The position numbers were made by a program, and so were the translations under genes. This document shows, in pieces, positions 27,208 through 35,967 of a stretch of 64,000 bases of DNA. Numbering within the stretch: position 1 is the first letter of the stretch; every line of letters begins with the position of its first letter. The DNA is from Mariniphaga sediminis (lineage in GTDB: Bacteria; Bacteroidota; Bacteroidia; Bacteroidales; Prolixibacteraceae): contig NZ_QWET01000005.1 of assembly GCF_003573545.1 (NCBI RefSeq), positions 248,001 to 312,000 on the forward strand, given 5' to 3'. The notes beneath the pieces are model-generated. The model was given only the letters and a program-made list of their open reading frames with translations, did not search any database and was not told the DNA's origin.

Positions 27208-27241
27208 AAAATGGGGTAAATCTTAAAGAGATACCCCATTT
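27208..27241 (-). terminator. Rho-independent terminator after the DUF1080 gene
   Basis: A perfect 10-bp stem (AAATGGGGTA with TACCCCATTT). On the minus strand it is followed by TTTATTTTTC. It lies 22 bp after the DUF1080 stop and before the TonB receptor, so it separates the two transcripts. Confidence 0.75.
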
Positions 27242-27262
27242 CCAAAAATATGATTGAATTTT

Positions 27263-28057
27263 TTACAATTCCCTGATTTTAATATTCCGATACCACACGT
27301 CGTCGCCGTGATCCTGCAACGCAATGTAACCCGATTTTGCCACATTTGCCCAGTCAGGATTTAATCCCGGAAATTTGGAGCCGGCAACCAGTTCATTCCA
27401 GTCGTCTGTCCAAAGGTGGTATTCCAGAACTGTTTCACCATTTTGTTTATGAACCACTGTTCCGTTGTAAACCAGGATTTCAGCAGAATTCCATTCTCCG
27501 GCCGGTTTCGTATTTTGTGGGTCGGCTGGAATCAGATCGTACAGAGAGGCTGCCTTGCGGTTGCCATCTTTTCCGAGCAGGGCATCGGGATGTTTATCAT
27601 TATCCAGAACCTGAAACTCGGGCGCTGTTTTCCAGATTGGCCAGTCTTCCACTTGCTGTCCAAGATAGAAAATCCCTGAATTTCCGCCTTCACCTATTTT
27701 CCAGTCAATTTTCAGATGAAAATTCGAGAACTCTTTGTTGTAAAGAATGTCACCTCCATCTTCAGAACCTGCTTCCCCCATTCCGGAACCTTTACAATGC
27801 AATGTTCCTTCTGCCACTTCCCATCCGGCCGGGAAATGACTTTTGTTTACTCCAAGCCAGCCTTCGCTGGTTTGGCCATTAAATAGTAATGTCCAGCCTT
27901 CCTCTTTTTCTTGCTGGGATAATTCGTTAGGACCGATTTCTTCCACTGTGGCCGACTTTTCTTCGGTAGTTTCTTGTGCCGATTTTTTCTGGCCACCGGT
28001 ACATGAAATCCCAAAAATCAAGGCACCTGCGAAAAGGAACGAAAGAATTTTTTTCAT
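27263..28057 (-). CDS. DUF1080 (3-keto-disaccharide hydrolase-like) lipoprotein
   Basis: A 264-aa lipoprotein: signal with lipobox GISC (Cys19), an acidic/Ser-Thr linker (about 20-50), then a single DUF1080 domain (about 55-262) of LamG-like beta-sandwich fold. It shows LFNGQTSEGW at the start, GDILYNKEFSNFHLKIDWKI and NSGIFYLG in the middle, and a C-terminal SGYIALQDHGDDVWYRNI, all typical of the family. Some members hydrolyse 3-keto-glycosides or bind glycans; most are uncharacterised. It is monocistronic with its own terminator and is divergent from the phosphofructokinase gene. Surface or periplasmic location is expected; the substrate is unknown. Confidence 0.88.
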   Translation of the reverse strand: MKKILSFLFAGALIFGISCTGGQKKSAQETTEEKSATVEEIGPNELSQQEKEEGWTLLFNGQTSEGWLGVNKSHFPAGWEVAEGTLHCKGSGMGEAGSEDGGDILYNKEFSNFHLKIDWKIGEGGNSGIFYLGQQVEDWPIWKTAPEFQVLDNDKHPDALLGKDGNRKAASLYDLIPADPQNTKPAGEWNSAEILVYNGTVVHKQNGETVLEYHLWTDDWNELVAGSKFPGLNPDWANVAKSGYIALQDHGDDVWYRNIKIREL

Positions 28058-28276
28058 TTTTTTTCTTTTAGTAGTTGGTTAAATAATAATTATTTTGAAT
28101 CTTCTTTATACAAAAATAGTTGAAAATTGCGACATGCCAAACATTTAAAAAAATCCTTAATTTATGACAGACATTGAGGAATTGCTCCCGGCAAAAGGAA
28201 GTTTTCTGGATATTCTTTTGTAATTTCGGAAATGAATTTCTTTCCGAATGGAAGGATTTAAATAATTCAAAATTCT

Positions 28277-29332
28277 ATGGACAAATCAGCCAAACCCAGG
28301 AGAATAGGAATTTTAACAGCAGGCGGGGATTGCCCCGGTTTGAATGCTGCCATCAGGGGAGTGGGGAAAACCGCTATTGTTGAGTATGGCATGGAGGTGT
28401 ATGGTTTTAATGCCGGTTATCTTGGGTTGATCAATAAAGATTATATTGTATTGAAGGAATCCCAGCTTTCAGGGATATTAACAGTAGGGGGCACCATCCT
28501 CGGTACCTCCCGTGAGAAACCCTATAAAATTGTAAAGAATGGATCCAGCGAGGCGGAAAAAACGGATAAGCCTGAAATGATTAAGCAGACTTATACTGAC
28601 CTTGAACTGGATTGCGTAGTTTGTATTGGCGGTAACGGAACCATGAAAACCGCCCACATGCTGGCAAAAGAAGGCCTGAATGTAATCGGTATTCCTAAAA
28701 CCATTGACAATGACGTGTGGGGAACGGACGTTACTTTTGGATTTGAGTCGGCAGTGCAAATAGCCACCGACGCAATCGACCGGCTTCATACCACAGCCAA
28801 CTCGCACCAACGGGTAATGATTATTGAGGTAATGGGGCACCATGCCGGTTGGCTGGCATTATATTCCGGAATGGCAGGTGGAGGAGACATTATCCTGTTG
28901 CCTGAATTGCCTTACAACATCCGGTCGGTGTGTAAAAAAATCGAAAAGCGTTATGAGGAGAAGAAACCCTATTCTATTGTGGTAGTGGCAGAAGGAATTG
29001 ACCACCCTAAAAACAGGTCGGCGGCGTCTCATATTGCTGAGGCCATTGAAACGTACACAGAGATTGAAACGAGGAAAACGGTGTTGGGGTATATTCAGCG
29101 TGGTGGAAGCCCAACTCCTATGGATCGTATTCTGGCTACACGTTACGGTGCTTTTGCAGCCCAGTGTATTGCCGAAGGGTGTTTTGGTACAATGGTGGCT
29201 ATGAGACAGAACGAACTGACAACAGTTCCGCTCAGTGAAGTGGGAGGGAAGCTGCGGCTGGTGGACACCGATGATCCTCTTATCCAAAAGGCCCGCAAGA
29301 TGGGGGTTTCTTTTGGGGATGAATACCTGTAA
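28277..29332 (+). CDS. 6-phosphofructokinase, GGNGT/PKTIDND subtype
   Basis: A 351-aa glycolytic kinase phosphorylating fructose 6-phosphate. Conserved motifs are TAGGDCPGLNAAIRG, GGNGT (118-122), PKTIDND (140-146), SHQRVMIIEVMGHHAGWLA and GYIQRGGSP. Relative to E. coli PfkA, Asp103 (metal site) is Asn120, Gly104 is kept as Gly121, and Gly124 is Lys141. PPi-dependent enzymes have Asp at the 104 position together with Lys124, while Gly104 with Lys124 occurs in ATP-using members of the mixed clade. The phosphoryl donor is therefore uncertain, though ATP is favoured. The plus-strand gene ends 2 bp from the convergent rsmG gene. Confidence 0.92.
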   Translation: MDKSAKPRRIGILTAGGDCPGLNAAIRGVGKTAIVEYGMEVYGFNAGYLGLINKDYIVLKESQLSGILTVGGTILGTSREKPYKIVKNGSSEAEKTDKPEMIKQTYTDLELDCVVCIGGNGTMKTAHMLAKEGLNVIGIPKTIDNDVWGTDVTFGFESAVQIATDAIDRLHTTANSHQRVMIIEVMGHHAGWLALYSGMAGGGDIILLPELPYNIRSVCKKIEKRYEEKKPYSIVVVAEGIDHPKNRSAASHIAEAIETYTEIETRKTVLGYIQRGGSPTPMDRILATRYGAFAAQCIAEGCFGTMVAMRQNELTTVPLSEVGGKLRLVDTDDPLIQKARKMGVSFGDEYL

Positions 29333-29334
29333 AA

Positions 29335-29955
29335 CTATAGCGACAGATACACCAGCTTTTTGGTTTGATAAAATTCCTCCTCAAAATATTCAGATAGGTT
29401 TTGGATATAGGCTTTTTTCCGGAAGGGCTTTATTTCTTCAGCCAAGTTACCTCCTTTTAAATAGATCACGCCATTTGGAACTGTATTTTGTTGTTTCGGC
29501 GAAATATTTTTTTGCACCCATCCCACAAACTCGGGAAGGCGGGTAACAGCCCGGCTTACCACAAAATCATATTTTTCTTTTAACTGCTCCGCACGAATTT
29601 GGTCCGAAGTCACATTTTTTAGGCCAAGGCTCTCGGCTACGGCATTTACCACCTTTATCTTTTTCCCGATGGAATCAATCAGGTGAAATCGAGTTTCCGG
29701 AAAAAGAACGGCCAGCGGAATGCCAGGAAATCCACCGCCGGTTCCCACGTCCAGAATTTTAGTGCCGGGCCTGAAACGGATAAATTTGGCGATGCTTAGG
29801 GAGTGCAGAACATGCCGTTCGTGCAACGCTTCAATATCTTTTCGTGAGATCACGTTTATTTTGGCGTTCCATTCGGCATAAGCCGGCATCATTTGTTTGA
29901 ATTGTGCTGTTTGTTCCGGAGTCAGCCCCGGAAAATATTTTTGAATTATCTCCAT
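29335..29955 (-). CDS. rsmG: 16S rRNA (guanine-527-N7)-methyltransferase
   Basis: A 206-aa cytoplasmic SAM-dependent methyltransferase (GidB) that methylates G527 of 16S rRNA. The SAM-binding loop ILDVGTGGGFPGIPL (about residues 69-83) and the following LIDSIGKKIKVV motif are intact, and the length is typical of the family. It is the last gene of a minus-strand set with the ECF sigma factor (7-bp gap) and the glycosyltransferase upstream. Confidence 0.93.
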   Translation of the reverse strand: MEIIQKYFPGLTPEQTAQFKQMMPAYAEWNAKINVISRKDIEALHERHVLHSLSIAKFIRFRPGTKILDVGTGGGFPGIPLAVLFPETRFHLIDSIGKKIKVVNAVAESLGLKNVTSDQIRAEQLKEKYDFVVSRAVTRLPEFVGWVQKNISPKQQNTVPNGVIYLKGGNLAEEIKPFRKKAYIQNLSEYFEEEFYQTKKLVYLSL

Positions 29956-29962
29956 CTTCCGG

Positions 29963-30574
29963 TCAGTCTTCTTTTCTCATTTCAGTATTTTCAATCAATT
30001 TGAACAGCATTTCGCGCGCCCTGAAAAGTTGGGCTTTTACTGTGCCGAGTGGGATGTCGAGCTCTTTGGCAATTTCTTCATAGGAGAATTCACGGAAGTA
30101 TCTCAATTCCACTAATGTGCGATACCGGGGTTTCAACCGTCTCACAATCCGGTGCAGGAGAATGGCTTTTTGCTGTCGGATAAGTTTTTCTTCGGGATTG
30201 GGTTCTTTGGATTTTAACTTCACTGCCTCACTGTTGTCTCCCGAATCACCGTTGTTTTCAATGGCAACGTAAGTTCCTTTTTTTCGTCGTAAAAAGTCGA
30301 TACAATTGTTTGATGCGATTTTAAACAACCAGGTACTAAAGGCGTAAGTAGGAGAATATTGGTGCAGGTTTTTAAATGCTTTGCCAAAAGCTTCAAGGGT
30401 CAGGTCTTCGGCATCGTTGCGGTTGTTCACCATTTTAAGTAACATAAAATAGATGGCATCCTTATAACGTGAAAGAAGCCGGGTAAAAGCTTTTTCATCA
30501 CCCATCAGAGCTTTTTGTACTAATTCGTAGTCCAGACGGGCCTTTTCTGATAAATTTATTTTTTCCCCTTCCAT
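29963..30574 (-). CDS. ECF sigma factor (RpoE-like)
   Basis: A 203-aa sigma-70 family factor. Region 2 spans about residues 20-95 (FTRLLSRYKDAIYFML, then AEDLTLEAFGKAFKNLHQY and FSTWLFKIASNNCIDFLRRK). Region 4 lies at about 140-190 (LVELRYFREFSYEEIAKEL, PLGTVKAQLFRARE). This conserved Bacteroidota type lies next to a GT2 gene (overlap of 19 bp) and rsmG. No anti-sigma gene is adjacent, so it may be controlled by level rather than by sequestration. Its regulon is unknown. Confidence 0.9.
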   Translation of the reverse strand: MEGEKINLSEKARLDYELVQKALMGDEKAFTRLLSRYKDAIYFMLLKMVNNRNDAEDLTLEAFGKAFKNLHQYSPTYAFSTWLFKIASNNCIDFLRRKKGTYVAIENNGDSGDNSEAVKLKSKEPNPEEKLIRQQKAILLHRIVRRLKPRYRTLVELRYFREFSYEEIAKELDIPLGTVKAQLFRAREMLFKLIENTEMRKED

Positions 30575-31707
30575 CTTTTTTCTCTTCCGTAATCGGAATA
30601 ACTTGTGCGGAAAAACAGCTTTAAATAAGGTAAAAGCAAAGCAAACAATAACGAAGGTAAGAATAATTTACGTTCATCCAAACGAGAAAGTATTTTTTTT
30701 ATGATAAGCGCGTATCCGAGGGTGTAAACCACTAAAGAAGTGATAATCACAGGTAAAAGAAATGGTAAAAAGAAGAGTGTGCATGCAGATACTGGGAGAA
30801 GCAAGAGATTAAGCCAGTTGAGAAAAGTTAACCAGAATCTTTTGATAAATGAAAGGTTTTTCTTTAATCTTAGTTCTTTTACCAATAATTCTTTAAACCG
30901 GTTTTTAGATGAGTTTTCATCTTTTTGAACAATGGTTTTGTTTGATAAAAGCAGGCGGGTTGCAGATTTCCGGATAAAGGAGTTGATTACAAGCTCAAGG
31001 TTGGCAAAAGGTTCTGTTATTTTTCCGTGATATCCGCCTGCCTCAAAATACTTTTGTTTTTGGAAAGCTACATTTTCTTCAGAAACAACAAAAGGTAACC
31101 CGTTCAGTGTAAATTCGTAACTTTTAATTTGCTGAAAAAACGATTCAACCCGAAACAGCAGGTTGAAAAAAGTACCGTTTGCTTTTGCATTTGAGTAATT
31201 TACCACAACTTCACTGTTATCGTCTAACCGGGCTGCAATATCGGCCAGCCAGGAAGGACTAAAGCCTGTTGCCGATGGAGGGATAACCATTACCCAATTG
31301 TAACGCGATGCTTTTAATGCAATATTCCGGGCCATTTTCTCTGAGTAGCGTGTTTCCTGACTCAGGGCTGAAACCCCTATTCTACTATCCTGTTCTTTCA
31401 GCGCAGTAAGAAATGGAAGAGAATTATCTTGTGAGAAATCATCTACTGCCATTACTTCAAATTCTGTGTTATCTATTGCTAATACACGGGATAGATTTTT
31501 CCGCAGGTTCTCCTCTTCGTTTCTAACAGGTAAAATCAGTGACAGAGGTGACTGCTGTCCTCCGGGTTGTATTTTTAAAAAAGCCACTTTTCCCGTAAAC
31601 AGAATAAGATAAATTGTCCGGAGAAGGAAAATTAAAATAAAAAGGGACAATAGCGCCCATTCCATTGTTTGGAGGTGGGCCATAGCTTCTTGGATAGATT
31701 TCAGCAT
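30556..31707 (-). CDS. Membrane-bound family 2 glycosyltransferase
   Basis: A 383-aa inner-membrane protein: an N-terminal anchor (about 15-35), a GT-A nucleotide-sugar-binding domain starting at LPVRNEEENL with an acidic VDDFSQDNS motif (about residue 90), and two or three C-terminal membrane helices (about 290-355). The second half of the catalytic domain is divergent and I do not see a clear ED/QxxRW motif, so the donor and acceptor are unknown. Its 3' end overlaps the ECF sigma gene by 19 bp, which implies coupled expression. It is divergent from tgt. Confidence 0.83.
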   Translation of the reverse strand: MLKSIQEAMAHLQTMEWALLSLFILIFLLRTIYLILFTGKVAFLKIQPGGQQSPLSLILPVRNEEENLRKNLSRVLAIDNTEFEVMAVDDFSQDNSLPFLTALKEQDSRIGVSALSQETRYSEKMARNIALKASRYNWVMVIPPSATGFSPSWLADIAARLDDNSEVVVNYSNAKANGTFFNLLFRVESFFQQIKSYEFTLNGLPFVVSEENVAFQKQKYFEAGGYHGKITEPFANLELVINSFIRKSATRLLLSNKTIVQKDENSSKNRFKELLVKELRLKKNLSFIKRFWLTFLNWLNLLLLPVSACTLFFLPFLLPVIITSLVVYTLGYALIIKKILSRLDERKLFLPSLLFALLLPYLKLFFRTSYSDYGREKRWKGKK

Positions 31708-31856
31708 GAAAACGATTTAAAGGACAAATATGCGCCAAAAATGGAAACATTCGACTCAATTTCAAAATTTTCGGCCATAAAAGAACACGGCTTCAAATTA
31801 GAATTTATTAACAGGTTGACTGACATTTGATTTCCTTTCATTTCAAGTTTAATGGC

Positions 31857-31864
31857 TATATTTG
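31857..31864 (+). promoter_or_regulatory. Candidate -7 box (TATATTTG) of tgt
   Basis: It matches TAnnTTTG, with its end 19 bp before the ATG at 31884. An upstream in-frame TTG (31827) would precede the promoter, so the ATG start is favoured. No consensus TTTG -33 box is seen at the exact spacing. Confidence 0.45.
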
Positions 31865-31883
31865 CGCCCTGAAAAAGCGGGCA

Positions 31884-33011
31884 ATGGAATTTAAACTGAC
31901 AGCAACAGAGAGTGGATCCCGGGCACGGGCAGGAATTATTTCGACCGGGCACGGGCAGATTGAAACGCCGATTTTTATGCCGGTGGGTACTACCGGATCG
32001 GTGAAGGGAATACATGCCCGCGACCTGAAAGAAGATATAGGAGCACAGATTATTCTTGGAAATACGTATCATCTGTATCTGAGGCCCGGGGTTTCGGTTC
32101 TTGAGGCAGCGGGAGGGCTGCATAAGTTTAATAGCTGGGACGGCCCCATTTTAACTGATAGTGGTGGTTACCAGGTGTTTTCACTCGGTGATATCCGTAA
32201 AATTACAGAAGATGGTGCCCGGTTTCAGTCTCATATTGATGGTTCGTATCATCTTTTTTCTCCGGAGAAGGTTGTTGATATCCAGCGCTCTATTGGTGCC
32301 GACATTATTATGGCATTTGACGAATGTACGCCGGGAGATGCCGATTTTGATTATGCCCGTAAGTCTCTTGAGCTAACGCAACGGTGGTTGGATCGCTGTT
32401 TTGCACAGTTTGATAAAACAGAACCAAAATACGGCTATCCGCAAACACTTTTTCCTATTGTGCAGGGGAATACATATCCTGAACTACGCAAACAAGCGGC
32501 GATACATGTTAAAACGTTTGATGCCGACGGCTACGCCATTGGAGGTTTGTCGGTAGGTGAGCCGGAAGAGGTGATGTACGAAATGACCGAAGTGGTGAAC
32601 GCCGAACTGCCCGAAAACAAGCCCCGCTACCTGATGGGAGTGGGTAATCCTGTAAATATCCTGGAATCGATTGACAGGGGAGTGGATATGCTTGATTGTG
32701 TGATGCCTACGCGTAACGGACGCAATGGTATGCTATTCACATCGGAAGGAATAATCAATATCCGGAACAAAAAATGGGCGAACGATCATTCTCCTATTGA
32801 CGAGAACGGCGCCTCCTTTGTCGACAGGTATTCGAAGGCGTATCTCCGGCACCTGATTATTTCCAATGAAATGCTGGGAGCCCAAATTGCCAGTCAGCAT
32901 AACCTGGCTTTTTATTTGTGGCTGGTCAGGACTGCCCGGCAAAAAATAACAGAAGGGAATTTTAAAAGCTGGAAAAGCAACATGGTAGAACAGTTAAAAA
33001 TCAGATTGTAA
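31884..33011 (+). CDS. tgt: tRNA-guanine transglycosylase lacking zinc cysteines
   Basis: A 375-aa TIM-barrel enzyme that exchanges guanine 34 of His, Asp, Asn and Tyr tRNAs for preQ1 in queuosine synthesis. Catalytic residues are present: Asp92 in DSGGYQVF and the nucleophile Asp271 in DCVMPTRNGRNG. The length equals the E. coli enzyme when started at the ATG at 31884. The usual C-terminal CxCxxC...H zinc site is replaced by PIDENGASFVDRYSKAYL (about residues 303-320), with no cysteine between there and the end. The late His (in YLRHL) remains. The rest of the C-terminal helix region is well conserved, so the enzyme is probably active with a metal-free subdomain, possibly a trait of the phylum. 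The LptF/G-like gene follows 126 bp downstream. Confidence 0.93.
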   Translation: MEFKLTATESGSRARAGIISTGHGQIETPIFMPVGTTGSVKGIHARDLKEDIGAQIILGNTYHLYLRPGVSVLEAAGGLHKFNSWDGPILTDSGGYQVFSLGDIRKITEDGARFQSHIDGSYHLFSPEKVVDIQRSIGADIIMAFDECTPGDADFDYARKSLELTQRWLDRCFAQFDKTEPKYGYPQTLFPIVQGNTYPELRKQAAIHVKTFDADGYAIGGLSVGEPEEVMYEMTEVVNAELPENKPRYLMGVGNPVNILESIDRGVDMLDCVMPTRNGRNGMLFTSEGIINIRNKKWANDHSPIDENGASFVDRYSKAYLRHLIISNEMLGAQIASQHNLAFYLWLVRTARQKITEGNFKSWKSNMVEQLKIRL

Positions 33012-33137
33012 AAGGGATGAATCAGGTCATAAAAAAAAGTCTTGCCCGGATAAAAGCATTATATTGGCAGTTTTACTGTGTGAATATGCAAGCCAGGCAG
33101 GCATGTGTTACCATTAGAAATAAATAATTATAAACAC

Positions 33138-34223
33138 ATGAAATTTTACAGAACCATTGACATATACATCACAAAAAAATTCCTGGGTACATTTTTTTAT
33201 GCCATTGCACTTATTCTTAGTATTGCCATTGTGTTCGATATGTCGGAAAACTTAGATGAGTTTCTGTCTAAAGAGATTTCATGGGGAACTATTATTTCTG
33301 AGTACTACCTGAACTTTATCCCATATTTTGCCAACCTGTTCAGTCCGCTTTTTACGTTTATTGCCGTTATCTATTTTACATCGAAAATGGCATACAATAC
33401 CGAAATTATAGCCATTTTAAGCAGTGGGGTTTCCTATGCACGGCTAATGCGTCCTTATTTGGTTTCGGCATTGGTGCTGGCGGCTTTCTCATTTGTTTTA
33501 GGGAATTATATTATTCCTCCGGCAAACGAAACACTTAATCAGTTCAGGCAGTTTTACATCGACAATGATCGGCAGACAGTCTCAACTGAAATCAACATCC
33601 ACCGGCAGATTGAACCTGGTGTATTTATTTATATGCGGCGGTTTAACTCCAACAATGTGGGTGATCGTTTTACCCTCGAACGGTTTGATGATCATCAGCT
33701 GGTGGAAAAACTCACGGCCGATAATATCCGATGGGATGAGGAGAGTGGGAAATGGATTCTAAATAACTGGTGGAAGCGGACACTTTATGACAATTATGAA
33801 GAAATAGAAAAAGGGTATAGATTGGATACAACCCTGAATATGACTCCCGAAGATTATAAGATCGTAAAAAACCAGATGGAGAACTATACTACGCCCGAAT
33901 TGAAAAAAGAGATCCGGCTGATGAAAATGCGCGGGGTAAATACAGTGGAGTGGGAGCTTGAGCGGCATAAAAGGGTGGCCGGGCCGTTTTCTGCATTCAT
34001 CCTCACCATTATTGGCGCCGGACTGGCTTCCCGAAAAATAAAAGGCGGACTTGGGTTTCATCTCGGCTTAGGACTGCTGCTTAGTTTCTCTTATATCCTG
34101 TTTATGCAGATTTCAACGGTTTTTGCCATTAGCGGTAATGCCTCTCCGTTGGTAGCTGTATGGATTCCCAACCTTGGGTATAGTATTATTGCCTTTTTTG
34201 TATTCCGTTGGGCGGCCAGGTAG
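33138..34223 (+). CDS. LptF/LptG-family permease
   Basis: A 361-aa inner-membrane subunit of the lipopolysaccharide-export ABC transporter (YjgP/YjgQ family). Three N-terminal membrane helices (about 12-35, 52-72, 95-118) and three C-terminal helices (about 275-355) flank a periplasmic beta-jellyroll domain, as expected. I prefer the ATG at 33138 to an upstream GTG at 33105, because the family begins close to the first helix (MKFYRTIDIYITKKFLGTF). Whether it is LptF or LptG cannot be decided without a comparison. It is probably cotranscribed with tgt, an association often seen in Bacteroidota. Confidence 0.88.
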   Translation: MKFYRTIDIYITKKFLGTFFYAIALILSIAIVFDMSENLDEFLSKEISWGTIISEYYLNFIPYFANLFSPLFTFIAVIYFTSKMAYNTEIIAILSSGVSYARLMRPYLVSALVLAAFSFVLGNYIIPPANETLNQFRQFYIDNDRQTVSTEINIHRQIEPGVFIYMRRFNSNNVGDRFTLERFDDHQLVEKLTADNIRWDEESGKWILNNWWKRTLYDNYEEIEKGYRLDTTLNMTPEDYKIVKNQMENYTTPELKKEIRLMKMRGVNTVEWELERHKRVAGPFSAFILTIIGAGLASRKIKGGLGFHLGLGLLLSFSYILFMQISTVFAISGNASPLVAVWIPNLGYSIIAFFVFRWAAR

Positions 34224-34404
34224 CCACAACATGATCATTCAAACAAAAAATATTATTATTCGAAACTGCTGAATCAAACTGCATTAAATTCCGTAACCTA
34301 AAACAGGAATTCAGGGGGTCAAGTGAAAAAAATTATAATTTTGACCCGGTTTAAAAAAGCGAAAGCCCTTCCAGTAAGGGAATTTATAACTTAAAACAAA
34401 CTTT

Positions 34405-35949
34405 ATGTCATTAAGAAGTAACGTTCTTGACCTTCGGAAAAGGAAGAGGGAAGTACAAAAAGGCGGTGGTGACAAAGCCATAGAAAAGCAGGCAAAAATG
34501 GGGAAACTTACTGCCCGTGAACGTATCCTTGCCCTTTTGGACAAAAATTCTTTTCACGAATATGACTTGTTCGTGGAACACAGCGCAAAAGACTTTGGTA
34601 TGGAATCCAAGGTTCTTCATGGCGACGGTGTAATCATTGGAACAGGCACCATCTACAGCAAGCCGGTATGTATTTTTGCTCAGGACTTTACCGTTGCAGG
34701 CGGTTCTTTGGGGCTGATGCATGCCCGTAAAATAACCAAAATTATGGACCATGCCCTGAAGATGCGTGTGCCTCTTATTGGTATCAACGACTCCGGGGGT
34801 GCCCGAATTCAGGAAGGGGTAAACTCTTTGGCTGGTTATGGCGAGATTTTCTTTCGTAACACGCTGGCATCAGGGGTTATCCCGCAAATTTCAGTTATCC
34901 TTGGGCCCTGTGCCGGAGGCGCGGTTTATTCACCGGCCCTCACCGATTTCGTGTTTGTGGTGGAGAATATTTCAAAAATGTTTATTACGGGACCCAGTGT
35001 AATTAAATCCGTATTGGGAGAAGAAATCTCGATGGAAGAACTGGGTGGGGCCCGGGTTCATGCTGAGCTCACAGGGAATGCCCATTTCTTTGCCACCAGC
35101 GAACTGGATTGTTTTGAACAGATAAAAAAACTTATAAGTTACATTCCACGGAATAATGGCACCAAAGCAATGCCGTTTCCACCGAAGCTGCCCAAGAAAG
35201 GCAGGAAAATCGAAGATATCGTTCCGGGCGACCCACGTATTCCTTACGATATACGTGATATTATCGGAGGTATCACAGACAGCTCTGAATTTTTTGAGGT
35301 GATGGAAAACTTTGCGCCCAATATTGTTATCGGTTTTGGACGCATGGAGGGCGACACCGTCGGGTTTGTGGCTAACCAGCCCATGGTTTTGGCCGGAGTG
35401 CTCGATACCGACAGTTCAGACAAAGCGGCCCGTTTTATTCGCTATTGCGATGCTTTTAATATTCCGATTGTTACACTTGAAGACCTTCCGGGTTACCTTC
35501 CCGGTGTTGATCAGGAGCATGCCGGCGTTATTCGTCACGGAGCAAAAATATTGTATGCTTACAGTGAAGCAACGGTTCCTAAAGTGACTGTTATTCTGAG
35601 GAAAGCTTACGGCGGAGGATATATCGCCATGAATTCACGTCATCTGCGCGCTGATTTTGTGTTTGCATGGCCAACTGCCGAGATTGCAGTAATGGGACCT
35701 GAAGGGGCGGCGAATATCGTTTTTCGCAAGGAGATTGCAGAAGCTGAAAATCCGGAAGAAATGAGGCAGCAGAAGATTCAGGAGTACAAGGAGAAGTTTG
35801 CCAATCCTTATGTGGCGGCGGCACAGGGTTACATTGACGAGGTAATTGAACCGCGCGACACGCGGGGACGTATCCTGCATGCTCTCCAGGTTTCTGAAAA
35901 TAAAAGCGTATTTCTCCCGAACAAAAAACATGGCATCCCGCCGTTTTAA
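34405..35949 (+). CDS. Acyl-CoA carboxylase beta (carboxyltransferase) subunit
   Basis: A 514-aa cytoplasmic crotonase-fold carboxyltransferase of the propionyl-CoA carboxylase beta / methylmalonyl-CoA decarboxylase alpha family. It has the N-terminal GGDKAIEKQAKMGKLTARER segment and both oxyanion-hole glycine motifs (GPCAGGAVYSPAL and KAYGGGYIAM). It moves CO2 between biotin and an acyl-CoA such as propionyl/methylmalonyl-CoA. A biotin-carrier gene follows 18 bp downstream, but no biotin carboxylase and no sodium-pump beta subunit are in the window. Carboxylase and decarboxylase roles therefore both remain open. The 181-bp upstream gap contains a small CCCTT/AAGGG hairpin. Confidence 0.92.
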   Translation: MSLRSNVLDLRKRKREVQKGGGDKAIEKQAKMGKLTARERILALLDKNSFHEYDLFVEHSAKDFGMESKVLHGDGVIIGTGTIYSKPVCIFAQDFTVAGGSLGLMHARKITKIMDHALKMRVPLIGINDSGGARIQEGVNSLAGYGEIFFRNTLASGVIPQISVILGPCAGGAVYSPALTDFVFVVENISKMFITGPSVIKSVLGEEISMEELGGARVHAELTGNAHFFATSELDCFEQIKKLISYIPRNNGTKAMPFPPKLPKKGRKIEDIVPGDPRIPYDIRDIIGGITDSSEFFEVMENFAPNIVIGFGRMEGDTVGFVANQPMVLAGVLDTDSSDKAARFIRYCDAFNIPIVTLEDLPGYLPGVDQEHAGVIRHGAKILYAYSEATVPKVTVILRKAYGGGYIAMNSRHLRADFVFAWPTAEIAVMGPEGAANIVFRKEIAEAENPEEMRQQKIQEYKEKFANPYVAAAQGYIDEVIEPRDTRGRILHALQVSENKSVFLPNKKHGIPPF

Positions 35950-35967
35950 ACCTTTAAAGAAACAGGT

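Noticed and set aside
31866-31882. GCCC/GGGC hairpin before tgt as a preQ1 riboswitch
   Set aside because: The predicted transcript start falls inside the hairpin, and the stem is too short with no pseudoknot partner.
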